Assembly: GCA_035582835.1 (NCBI GenBank)
Contig: JAYKAV010002453.1
Location: forward strand, 1-64,000
DNA from: Phoebastria nigripes
Lineage: Eukaryota; Chordata; Aves; Procellariiformes; Diomedeidae
Length of the DNA stretch: 64,000 bases
Direction of reading: 5' to 3'
The notes beneath the pieces are model-generated. The model was not told the DNA's origin and ran no database searches. It worked only from the letters and a program-made list of their open reading frames with translations. Numbering within the stretch: the stretch's first letter is position 1; each line of letters starts with the position of its first letter. Shown here piece after piece: positions 53,501-64,000 of the stretch. Both the position numbers and the translations under genes were made by a program.

Positions 53501-54780
53501 TCTTTCCATTTCAAAAATTAAAGAGAAATATAAAGTTATTCAATTCACCCATGGAGTGGGGTGGGGAGGAGAAGGTATGCTGCATTATCCGAAGTTTAGC
53601 CTAAGCACCAGGTTTTGGAGTGTTTTATTCAAGGATGGAAAAATGGTAACATCAATGCAAGGGAAAAAAAAAAAAAAATTCCCACAAAAAAAAAAAAGCA
53701 TGTAGTTCTCCAATAAACACTAAAAAAAAGACAGTAGTCCATTCAGACAGAACATAATTATCACAGTATAGAGAAAATGCAAACAATTTGAATTTTTAAT
53801 CTACTAGAATACATCAGTGTGTTTATATCGAAATAATTTAATGTTTATAGAAGATGTGGAAGGGCTTTCACAGTTCAAAGAACTTTTTCATTTTTCAGCT
53901 GCTTTGTGACTAGTCTTCTGAAAGCTAATCTGAACTGGCATGTTTTAAGTCATTTGAATTGGATTTATATGCCAGTAACTTAAAATAAAATAAGTTTTTT
54001 TATTTATGGTGCACGAATCCTTGATTTTTCTAAAAAATTTTTTTTTTTTTAAATGGCTTTGGGGATTTTCTGTAAACATAAAATATGCCTACCAACAACC
54101 GTCAAAAAGGTATACTTCCTTTTTGTGTGAATAAAGTTAGCAATGCTTTCTATTTTATTATATAATACTATTATTAGATGACATAAAACCCAATTTTTCT
54201 CAAGTGATTCCTAACTAACTTGAAGTTGTCTAAATTCTTTCTTTTAATTTAAGGTGATGGCTCTAGGCTTTTAGTTTTAGAGAGTCATACATTATGGCAT
54301 AATAATTTAGACATACAGATCATTAGCCACTTTTAAAAATACAGGCTGAAAAATTTATTTCAAGATTCAGAAATCTTCACAGAATCCCACATTTTCCAAA
54401 CATATCTATTTTATTCTATTAATTTTAAACATTTTTTAGATTTGTTTTCATGAATGAAAAGGCTTGACATTGAATGGATTAATCTTCAGGCTGTCAGCTT
54501 ACATAAAGACACAGTAACAGCTGAATCATCTTTTTCTTTTCCTTGGAGGTCAGAAGGCTATGGAAACATTTAGATAACAATCAGTCAAAACTACAGTAAT
54601 TCAGATATTTTTATCCTCCTAAAACCAAACTCTTTTTTCCACCAGCCACTGGAAATAAGCATAGATTAATCCAACTAAACTGTCAAAGAAGTTCTCTGTA
54701 TACCACCAGATCTTTGGTTTGTGGGCAGCTTGGTGTTTCTGAACCTTAATAACTGATGGACTATTACTGCCTGCTAAAGA

Positions 54781-54822
54781 TGCATCACTTATCGCAGCAA
54801 GACGACTGCATCACTTATCGCA
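54781..54822 (+). repeat. Short direct duplication (16 bp twice, 26-bp period)
   Basis: TGCATCACTTATCGCA occurs at 54781-54796 and again at 54807-54822, separated by 10 bases. This looks like a local tandem duplication with a partial second unit. Confidence 0.9.
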
Positions 54823-55633
54823 TTTTGGGGATTAATGGGGAAAGAGAAAAACAAGACAGTAACACACAGTGAAATTCTGTCTTCATGATGTAAGAGAAAG
54901 ATCTTCTACTCGTTTAACTGAATCAAGGGTTTAACTCAGAAAGTTAAGCTCCAGAAGAACTTAGTAACTTAACTTTTAATAAATATGGAATTTAATTTTA
55001 GAAGAAAATTAAATAAGTAAAATTTCCATGGGAAAAACATTTACTATGTACGTAGTATTCACTATTCCATAGTTAGGCTCTGTCTTTAGTAATTTAAGTA
55101 GCAGAATTCAGTAGGAAAAGACTTCCTGCCTGCCAGACAACCCCAGCTCATCCTGAAAACCCAACAATTCAACCAGCTACTTCAGAAGCACATCAATACT
55201 TCCTGGCTACTTGATACACACATTGAGACAGTCATTTTCTCTTAGTCCTCTGGGAAGCTTTCCTCTTGAGCATATGAATGTCTACATAATTATTTGTTTC
55301 CCTATGGCAGGCACATTTTACAGCAAGCATAGCAGTGTATCATATTCCAGTCATAAACTTGTTCTGAAACAAGTCTGTTTGCCTTATAAACAAATCTGGA
55401 AAAGACTTCCTACAGTTTATTTCTGGTTATTAAAAGAAAAGTCAGAATAATAATGGAGGCGAGCTACTAAACGGCATCCATCGTAAAATAATCTGCCACT
55501 TGCCAGAAATCAAATAATTCTTGTTTTATACAGTTTATTAAATAAGCTTTGTAGAAATAATACTTGTTTTGTATGAAAGAAAAAGTATGGCAGAAAAAAA
55601 AAGCCCATGACAAAGGGCAAATACATCATTTAA

Positions 55634-55665
55634 GGTTACAAATATACATGGTTACAAATATACAT
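55634..55665 (+). repeat. Perfect 16-bp tandem duplication
   Basis: GGTTACAAATATACAT is present twice with no gap and no mismatch, so it is probably a recent slippage duplication. Confidence 0.93.
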
Positions 55666-56556
55666 ATCTGGGGCATTCAGAACTCCTTTGACTTAGTGCA
55701 AGTGATACTCCTGTCACATAATCCTTTCTTATTACGGAATAAATACCAAGATTCTTGAAAATAGTATCTATGTCTAGATACTTCTCAGGAAACTTTTTCT
55801 TTTGTTAGCACTCAATGTAGAGTGCACATTTCACTAACAAACCCAGCTCATTTTAGAATTTACTAAGTAAATATAATTGCAAACATAGCAAGACACAGCT
55901 GCTCATGCCTCTTAAATAACATCCAAACACTAAATAAATACTGTACTTGAAATTTTGTTTAAAAGAATAAAGTTCATATGTAGCAAAAGACTAAGGCACA
56001 GGTAGTTGTGCTAGATTATAAATAAATAAAATAAAATTTAAAAAATGCCAGTGATTTTAAAAAGATATGCCAATGCTTGAAACATTTGTTTCAGTCCTGC
56101 TACAAAACAGACAAGATGCTTTGATGGAAGCCAATATTTTAAAATAAGACGACACAAAGACACATTATCTATGCATAGCCTGTTTTAAAACAGAAAGAAA
56201 GAATACATTTTTCACTTATTTTGTTACCATGTTATTATTCTACAAAATGGGTTGGTTCTCTACATCTTCTTTCCATGAGGCCTACATCAAAGAACTAACG
56301 GGACCGTACAATTAAATAAACAAACACTGAATGCCTAAAGCGTGTTAGGCACAAACTTGAAACGGATAATGTCTTTTCAACAGCTATTCAAGTATCCTTT
56401 CTTTCTTTCTTCATAATATCTACTGGTATTCGTCAATCTTCTAAGACCTACTATTTTACTTTCTCTGCCTCTATGCTGATTAGTTTCGTTCAGAAAGTCA
56501 GCATAAGTAATAATGCAAGATGAGGATTCCCCCCCAATCAAAGATCATATATTTAC

Positions 56557-56674
56557 CTTCTGCAAGCATGTCTGGCACATCTGCTTGATACCTAGGCCCC
56601 ACTCTGATTTCTCCCTTGTCTGCTAAAAGCGTTTTCAGTGATGGATCATACACCAATGAATAAAAAAAAGTATC
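56557..56674 (-). CDS. MTA3: MTA3 exon encoding about residues 128-167 (end of BAH, start of ELM2)
   Basis: This 118-bp exon starts in phase 0 after a TTTTAG acceptor and ends with the first base of a glycine codon before GTAAAT. It encodes [20 protein letters not shown] and then [19 protein letters not shown]. The first part is the last strand region of the BAH domain, the nucleosome- or protein-binding module at the N terminus of MTA proteins. [10 protein letters not shown] is the conserved start of ELM2. The end (VPDMLAE) varies slightly from mammals. A run of eight T bases encodes FF just after the acceptor. Confidence 0.95.
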
Positions 56675-57831
56675 CTAAAAAAGAAGACACATTTGCAACA
56701 GCATAATGATTTTTAAAATTAGGTTTGTAAATCTCTATCACCTTCCATTTGGAAATTATTAAAGTAACCCCCCTCACACACTTCTACAGAGCACAGGTTT
56801 GGTACATTAATCCTTATTTTAAACAATGCAAATGTTTCATAAGTACTTTTAAATGGCTAATTGAAGCTTCTCTCATTGCTAGGAGTTATTTCAGAACAGA
56901 GCAATAATGAAAAGGTTCATACACAAAAATATATCAATGGATGTGAAAAGAATTAATGTTAACTGCTTTCTGAATTTAACATGTTTCCTCTCCTAAATAT
57001 CTCTACCATACTGACTTTGCATCATAAATTAGTCTCAAAAAGTATAAAAAACTGTCAATGTCTGAAAAGGGCTTACACAAGAATAGTACTGGCGTATCTG
57101 GTACAGTCACTTGAAGCATAGGGCAAGTCCTGTTTTCAGAAAAGTTTTTACCAATTATCAGTGGTTTGGTGTAGAAATTTAAAAATAAAGACATGCTAAT
57201 TTCAGCTAAAAAACCACTGTCTGCCTGATGTCACATTAAGACACCCCAAAGAAAAATATGTTTATTTTGAAAGGTACTCTGCAATACAATTATCTTTCAA
57301 ATTCTTGCGGAATTTTCTTCCCCTCCGGTAAGGCTAAGCACCCTAAGTTCCTTCCACAGGAAATGAAAGGTGAGGAAATACTTTCCACACAGTACTTCAG
57401 AGCCCTTAAAATTAAACTCCTATGCTAAGTTGCCTTCTACAGGAGCCTCTCTTGCTCTCTCTGTCCATTGATTATGGAAGATTCTTCTTTCTAGAACACC
57501 TCTAGGGGGAAAAAAAAAAAAAAAAAANAAAAAAAAAAAAAAAAAATTAAAAAAAAGGAAAAAATAAGGAAAAAAAATTTAAAAAAGGAAAAAATAAAGA
57601 AAAGCCATGTGAATTCCCCATTAACTATCTGCTGCAGAAAAAAGTCCGTATATTTCTCTTTTGTAAGACACCATATGAATTACTTCAAATTAATTATTTT
57701 CTAAATACAACCATATTAATAATAAAACCATTATTTAAGAGTATCAATTAAGTTCTTATCCAATAACACTTAAAATCAGTGTTTTCAACAACATAATTTT
57801 TCTAACTTATTCAAGAAAAGTCACATATTAC
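56675..57831 (-). other. MTA3 intron, 1.16 kb, with an A-rich tract
   Basis: This phase-0 intron has a GTAATA donor and a TTTTAG acceptor. It contains the long A-rich stretch near 57510-57602 with an ambiguous base. Nothing else is recognised. Confidence 0.85.
57510..57602 (+). repeat. A-rich low-complexity tract with an ambiguous base
   Basis: About 36 A bases interrupted by N at 57528, followed by two diverged copies of an AAAAAAGGAAAAAATAA unit. The length given here is probably unreliable. Confidence 0.9.
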
Positions 57832-57895
57832 CTCTTTCTCCAGATATGACAGCACAGATTCTGTCTCATTCAGAAGTGCAACACTGCATTTTCCC
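57832..57895 (-). CDS. MTA3: MTA3 exon encoding about residues 107-127 (BAH domain)
   Basis: This 64-bp exon is the most upstream one visible. It begins with the last base of a split codon (expected arginine) after a GTGTAG acceptor and ends in phase 0 at GAG before GTAATA. It encodes [20 protein letters not shown] plus E, part of the BAH domain and nearly the same in mammalian MTA3. The residues that should come just before it (a conserved HRELFLSRQ...THIR segment of the BAH domain) were not found in the 6.1 kb upstream, so that exon must lie beyond base 64000. Confidence 0.95.
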
Positions 57896-58591
57896 CTACA
57901 CAAACATAAGGGAGAACTGTTACTTTGTAAAAAATTTTTATTAAAACAAAAAGTTACTTGCAAGAAAATGATCTAGACATACTTTAAACTTTTACATTAA
58001 AAATATAGTAAAATGCACTCTGCCATACTTTTAAGATACCAAAGTTAATATCAAAGCAACAAAATGAATGGCTGTACTGACCCAAGCACTCAAATACGTA
58101 AGAATTCTGCAGAGCTGGGAAAACAGTTTCAGAAATAGAGAAGCAATAAAGGAAAAAGAGGTACTATGGCAAACAATAATACACATATAATTAATATAAA
58201 GGCCTGGATGAATGAAACATCACCTCCGAGTTAAGCGAACATACCCAGCTAATGTCTTATTCATTACCATTGCACATCATAGGAAATGGGGTTAAACCAC
58301 TCATTAAGTCTGGAGTATATAATCTCCTGAATTTCTCTTAATCTCTGTATTTGTCAGGAGAACCACACCAACAAAGAGAAATGGTGGGAAGATGAGCAAG
58401 AAAAATCTGAGCACAATACACAACAGCAGAGGAAAAGACTCCTGCAGTAGAGAACTAGGAAACCTTCTCTATACCTGATCATATCTTTGAATGTTTTTTG
58501 AAGCTTTTGGCCTTGATAATTCCAGAACATGCACTTCTAAAAATTAATTATATTTTGTACCATGAAGTCAGTTTGTCAACTTCACTTGAAT

Positions 58592-58627
<36 letters not shown>

Positions 58628-61600
58628 TTAAAAAGGGTTTTTTTTTTTTTTTTTTTTTAGTGTTAAAGGCTAAACAGGGGTTTACCTTTTCAGTTTGCTT
58701 CTGTTCCATACACCTCTAGTATGCTCTCTCTCCACTACAGCCTACCCTTATTAACTCCAATTATTGCAGAGGCATTACTTCACTGTCACTGCAACTGCAA
58801 GAGTTATTTCATTGACTGACCTTATACCTTATTGCTGGTAATTTAAAAAATTTCTTTTTATTTCATTAAGAGGTAAGATTAATCCCCCCAGCACATCTAT
58901 GTGAGTGAATGTCTATTTGATGTTACATTTCTTTGTACAGCATTTTAACCATCTAATGGCTGGAATCACACACACAGGTAACATTTTATATGCATATAAG
59001 ATATCTCACATACACGGACTAGGGTCTCAAAAAAGTCAATACTAGACGTACAGTAGTAGATACCACGCTAAAATGAAAAAAAGCATTTGAAAACAGGTAA
59101 GTGATGGAGTCAAAATTAGAAAAAGTTATGCCTATTACAGGTACCAGTTTCTATAACCTAGAAACCTGAAATACTTATTACAAGTTATTTAGAATCTTTA
59201 CCAAACACATAAAAGCCTACCATTTATGTATCTCCTCTTTCTCTTTTTTTCCATCACAGGAAAATCCTCTCAGCCTATTGTAAATGGTCTAGTGGGTTGA
59301 ACCAAGCATCTAGCTCATTATATTGTCTCTGGCATCTCTCAGTCATGGATGCCTAGGACATAACTTAAGTGAATACAGATTTACAGTGATATGTCCCTAA
59401 ATATTCTCCAACCACCATTGTACTCTTCACCCTTTCTTCCAATACTAATATTCAAAATGCCCTGGAGAGAAAGTTAATGTGGTTTAAACCACATTACAAC
59501 AAGACTTGGAGTTTTTTCCTTTAAGGCATGCATCTAAAAACCCAAAGCTTCTCCAGATTTAAATATGAAACTCCTCACAGTGTTCTGGAACTTCGTTCAT
59601 TAACGTTTTTAAACAATTTCAGATAATTGGGACAGATGGAGCTATATCAAATAAAGAATCAATATAACAGGATAAAATCTGACTATTCTAACCTAGACAG
59701 AGGAAAAAAAGGGGGAGCTAGCTACCTACAGAGACAAGGAAGGTAAAAGAGAATATACACTGCATTTACCAGATTATAAGATCAGTTACACACAAAAATA
59801 AAATGATACTCTCTTTGCAAAGACACTAGGATTTCTGAAAGTTTTGAGTGTTATTTAGACTGGTAGAGTATAATATGCCATAGTTTCATTGTTCTATTGG
59901 TGAAGTCTCGTGCCTGAAATGTGTCACAAAAACTAACCAAACTAAGGTAAAAATTACAAAGAATTACCCAGCTTTCATGAAATGGAAGGAAAAGAGGGGG
60001 GGAAAAAAAAAAAAAAAATTGAAGAGTTGTCTAATATTTATTCAGGTATGAAACCTTCCTCTTATCCGACTCTGATTCTCTGATTTAAGCTAGATTCCTG
60101 CACCAAGCAGCATTCTTAACTGGTATCAACAGGGTGATTTACTAGTAAATAGCATCAGAAGGGCTCGATGTTAAGATTACATATCTGGTTTTGACCTTTT
60201 TCTCAAATTAAAAGTATTCAAAAAAATTATTTTTACTTCCTACAAAATTAGGCAAAATTTATCTTGTATGAATATTGAGGGAAAGTTTCAGATACCTCAA
60301 CAATGTACAAATAACCGCAAACAAAAAAATAAGTTAGCTTTTATGTCTCCACTTACAACTTAATTCTGATGAGACGAAACTGTCCCTTCAGAATCCTTTC
60401 TGCTCTTAGATGTGCTTTGTATTTAAACTGGTCACAAATAAAAAGTTCTTCCATTGAGCTGACAACAATACCAACAAAACTTGTTATAGTATTAAATCAG
60501 TCAGCTATAAAAAGTAATTTAGAGGTCTTGCAGTAAAAGGAGACAACAAAGCTTGCCTATATATATGCTCACAATATTACCAGCCTCTATCATATAAACC
60601 ACTCAGGATTCAATTGCTTCCCCTGTCCTAGGAACGAGAGCTACAACTCATAACTTTTTTCTTTCTTTAAAGCATTAACCATATGAAAGCTGTTTTCACA
60701 TGTTACACCTTTCTTCGCTCCCATTCATTAGAAGCTCTTGTCTGCTTTTTTGTATCTTTCAGGTGGTGGGTGTCACCAGTAGGTTGATCAATTACACCCA
60801 TCAGCTAAGGGATGCCTAATGACCGATTTCTCCACACCTACAACCTACTTCCATACTTCAGTGAAGCCCTTCTGTTACAATATAGAAATGAGACTCAAAC
60901 ACCTTTCCACAAAAATACTCTAAAATACTACTTCAGAAAAAATGTCTTAATGATTTTGTAGAAAAGGATTTCTTTAACAGCCCTAGCAGAAAGCCAGGAC
61001 CATATAGTCCCAAAACCAAAATGCTAACCATTTACAACTGAAACAGCAAAGCACAGAGATGCTCATGAGGATTATAGGGAAATGGCAAGACATAGTAGTT
61101 ATCATGGCAGGTAGAAGTCTCAGTGCAGGGAACATAAGGATTTTTTTTTTTCTTCCCCTCCCTGTTTTGGGGAGCTATTTTTCTGTTTGTTTTTTTCGTT
61201 ACTGTGGAACAAAGAAAAGGAGAATAAAAAGAAGGAACTAGAAAATAAATGGCAGCTTTGTGAGACACACATAGATAAGACTGTCTTGGACAATTCAATG
61301 AGGAGGTAATGAAAATTAACCCTCTATGAGATGTTAGTTAGTATGCGAGTCCTGAAGGAGAGATTTCAAAGAGAGTAAGCAGAGATAGGACCTAATAGGC
61401 ATTGAAAACTAAAGACAAAGCACCACCACATTTCAGTGAGACCTAATGGAGGAATGAAAAACATGTGGGAACATAATTCAGACAAGACCATGACAACGAT
61501 CAATATTTAGAACAGAGAAGTACAACAAGACTTCCCTTACTAACCTGTTACAACAAATACACAAGACAATGATAACCAGCTCAAGAACTTAAGCTGTACG

Positions 61601-64000
61601 AAAAAAGTGGTACCAAGGCTATTATACAAGACAATGTTATGAAAAGATTTCAATATAGGCTGGTTAAACAACCTGGAGCAAAACACCAAATTTGCCAGAA
61701 GATACACTTAATGCATATCTGGGGGGGGGAGGGAATCAGACTTCTTGTTCGCACTGTCTAGGTGATTGTCCTTCAATAAGTTTTTTCTTAATCAAAAATA
61801 TAGTTTCAAATCTTTACCAAAATTTAAAAAAAACGATGCAAACACCAATCTTTTAAAACTACCAAAATGAATCGAAATCAACAGCCACTGTTTTGGACTT
61901 TTAAAGTCCTTGTTCGTTTCAGCACAGCCCCTACTTTTAAACCAGTGGAAAGCTCTACAATTCCTGTTCTGCTTGCAGGCTATTTCTTTATGTTTTCACC
62001 AGACGAGTAAGACAGCCCACGAGATACACATCTTATTTTAGTAACGGTTTCTTGGGACAGGAGATATGCAAACAAAAATTACAGAAAGAAATTATAAAAG
62101 AAACAAAACAGTTAGTGCCCGTTAACCAAGACAAACCACAGGAGTGGAAAAGGCAACCTCATGGGTATGGTATCATGCCATGTAATTTCCTTATTGTAAC
62201 GCAGATGCAGTCTGGGTGAGATTGATGCAGTGTAAGAACTCTCAAAACTCATTGCTCTGAGTTCCCACCAAGTCAGTGAAACTTGATATGCACTGGTCAT
62301 TCAGATACAAGTTGAAGAAAGAAAATAATATATGCAGGCATGATCCCACAGACTCTGAAATTCTGCTATTAACAATTATTAATTGCCCTCCTGAATATAA
62401 CAGAATGATGTTGGGTAATTCTGTACAGATATACCAATTGTCTCTTGTTGCTCTTCATCAAGAAATGTTGGTGTCTCAGTAGAGATTTGGAACACAGAAG
62501 TGTGAGTCACTAGCTAGACAGTCTGAGAATAAAATAACAGGAGAGAATATTAGGAAATATTATGCTTGTAAGAAAATCTGATTTGATTTTAACATATGCT
62601 GTTACTTCAATGACAACCAGAGATTAAACTAAAGAGAAGGTGCATAATGAAGAGGGGTAGAAAGATTTTGTGCAGGAGTAAACTCAGGAGTAACCTTTCC
62701 CATATTCGGCATAAAGGGAAAGAAGGGGAAAAAAGGTACAGATATTGAGTAAAGGAGGAGAGAGCTACCTTAAATAAAAAAGGTTTTTCCTGAACTGTCT
62801 TAAATGGGAAAGTGTTTTGAAGATTTCCAATCAAACAACCACTTTGAGCCAAGTCTTGATCCCTTACAAGCAGTCTAAATTGCAATGATGATCACCAAAC
62901 CATAGACTAGGAACTGTGGGGTCCAAAGAGCTGCTGCTAATTATATGAAATTGATTCCCCAGTTATGGGAAGCCAATACTAAGAGTACTTGTGTATTTTA
63001 CTTTTAAGCACAGTTTAAGGGGCACAGAATGATGCTGACAGACACATACCAAAGTCTTTATAGCAAATTTCAAGTCCTCCAGATTGCAAAGATACTTACA
63101 GCTGGAAAGCAAGCTATTGCACAACACTAAAAACAAGAAAATAAAAGCATCATCATAGTGGTTTAAATCTGCAACAGACCTCTAACTAGAGTTTGACTTT
63201 TAAAATATTCAATCAATACCTAGAATTGACAGAAGATCTGCACTGTATTGATTCATACTTAATTGGCCCAAGCTTAACTCTGCTCATTTACAGAACCGAT
63301 TCAAACATGAGGAAAAAAAAAAAACAACCAAAAAACATTTGATAGGTTGGGATCTGTGTCTCCAACAAAAGGATACCAACCTCAAAAACAGTACAAGACT
63401 GTGTATCTGTGGCCAAAAGATAAACCAATAAACTTGGTATTACCTGATTAACACACTCTTGATGAAATAAAACTAAAAACAGAATGCACAGCAAACTGAT
63501 TTATGTACATCTAAATGAACCAGTAAATGGCTGGCATCTAAACATATGCATAGATCATATGGATGGCCCAGGCTTTTTATGCTGCATGTGGCTTTTAATC
63601 AAAAAATTCAGAGTTTTAATCTTAATTAGAGCTGGAGTGCTGATTTTGAGCATTCCAAATTGGTAAGATTTAAAGGCAGTTTCTTGGAGCAATCATGCAC
63701 AACTGACATGAATTTAAAAGTAATTTGTAGATAATGTTCAAATTTTTTTGCATATTCTTAAGGTTCCAACTTTTATGTAGTTCTCACCACTGTTGTCTAG
63801 TCACAATCTAAACAGGATAAAGCATTCCCAATGTGAAACAAATTTACAAAAGACAAAATTAAAGGAGACTTTGCATTCAGTAACAATTTACGCAGTTTAT
63901 ATGTTTAAACTGCTACGTTGTTAGCTGAAGAGCCAAAGCATTCAACAACTCTACCAGAAGATCTTAACCTTAACAGTTCGTAGAAAATTTAAGAGGTAGA
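57896..64000 (-). other. MTA3 intron sequence upstream of the first visible exon
   Basis: This is at least 6.1 kb of AT-rich sequence leading up to the acceptor at 57896. It holds two T runs at 58596-58622 and 58638-58658, a run of A at 60004-60018 and a T run at 61139-61151. A phase-compatible cryptic exon at 60357-60427 is discussed as a finding. I found no transposable element, no earlier MTA3 exon and no sign of the promoter or a CpG island. Confidence 0.7.
58596..58658 (+). repeat. Two T homopolymers, 27 and 21 bases
   Basis: T27 at 58596-58622 and T21 at 58638-58658 are separated by AAAGATTAAAAAGGG. The sequence after the second run (GTTAAAGGCTAAACAGGGG) resembles the spacer, suggesting a diverged tandem duplication. 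Confidence 0.9.

Larger units (their letters stand above)
37972..56556 (-). other. MTA3 intron, 18.6 kb, the longest in the window
   Basis: This phase-1 intron splits a glycine codon, with a GTAAAT donor and a TGACAG acceptor. In 18.6 kb only one transposable element is recognisable, the old CR1 copy near 49.8-50.5 kb. Other content: short tandem duplications at 43241-43268, 54781-54822 and 55634-55665, a (CA)n stretch near 38071-38082, runs of A at 53663-53677 and 53687-53697, and an ambiguous base at 46057. Small open frames in it show no protein family that I know. No gene or RNA on either strand is supported. Confidence 0.7.

Overview
This is vertebrate DNA, most likely from a bird. It is AT-rich, gene-poor and intronic. 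It carries CR1 LINEs with the typical 3' end (repeats of a TCATAGAA-type unit on the plus strand), avian-style LTRs, and very little other repeat sequence. The single gene is MTA3 (metastasis-associated protein 3, a subunit of the Mi-2/NuRD chromatin-remodelling and deacetylase complex). It lies on the minus strand and fills the whole window. I identified it by reading the splice junctions and translation by hand. Paralogue-specific residues such as SVLVPLGG and NDIRQDF separate it from MTA1 and MTA2.

Ten internal coding exons are visible, all with canonical GT-AG introns. In transcription order they are 57832-57895, 56557-56674, 37869-37971, 28168-28267, 22949-23137, 15653-15727, 10333-10391, 7587-7711, 6159-6310 and 5425-5647. 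Their phases join without a break into 1,208 nt (402 complete codons plus split codons at the ends). This corresponds to about residues 107-508 of a protein of about 594 residues. It covers the end of the BAH domain, the complete ELM2 and SANT domains (the HDAC-recruiting module), the GATA-type zinc finger and the region expected to bind RBBP4/7. The promoter and first exons (about 106 residues) lie beyond base 64000. The last exons (about 85 residues) lie before base 1.

Layout: 1-5424 is the 5' part of the intron after the last visible exon. It holds an LTR fragment at the window edge and a short CR1 piece. Five exons are fairly close together between 5.4 and 15.7 kb. The intron 15728-22948 holds a 1-kb CR1 copy with a readable reverse-transcriptase tail and a probable solo LTR. 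The intron 23138-28167 holds an ancient amniote CR1-type fragment near 27.0-27.4 kb. The introns 28268-37868 and 37972-56556 are long, the second being 18.6 kb with one old CR1 copy near 49.8-50.5 kb. The last two exons lie at 56.6-57.9 kb, followed by 6 kb of further upstream intron. Four single ambiguous bases (9824, 19083, 46057, 57528) are present, none in an exon.

I found no second gene, RNA gene, CRISPR array or undescribed system. The points worth a second look are small: a T34 tract right at one acceptor, an internal deletion and a 12-bp duplication in the CR1 copy, plus-strand LTRs antisense to MTA3, and a phase-compatible but non-homologous cryptic exon.
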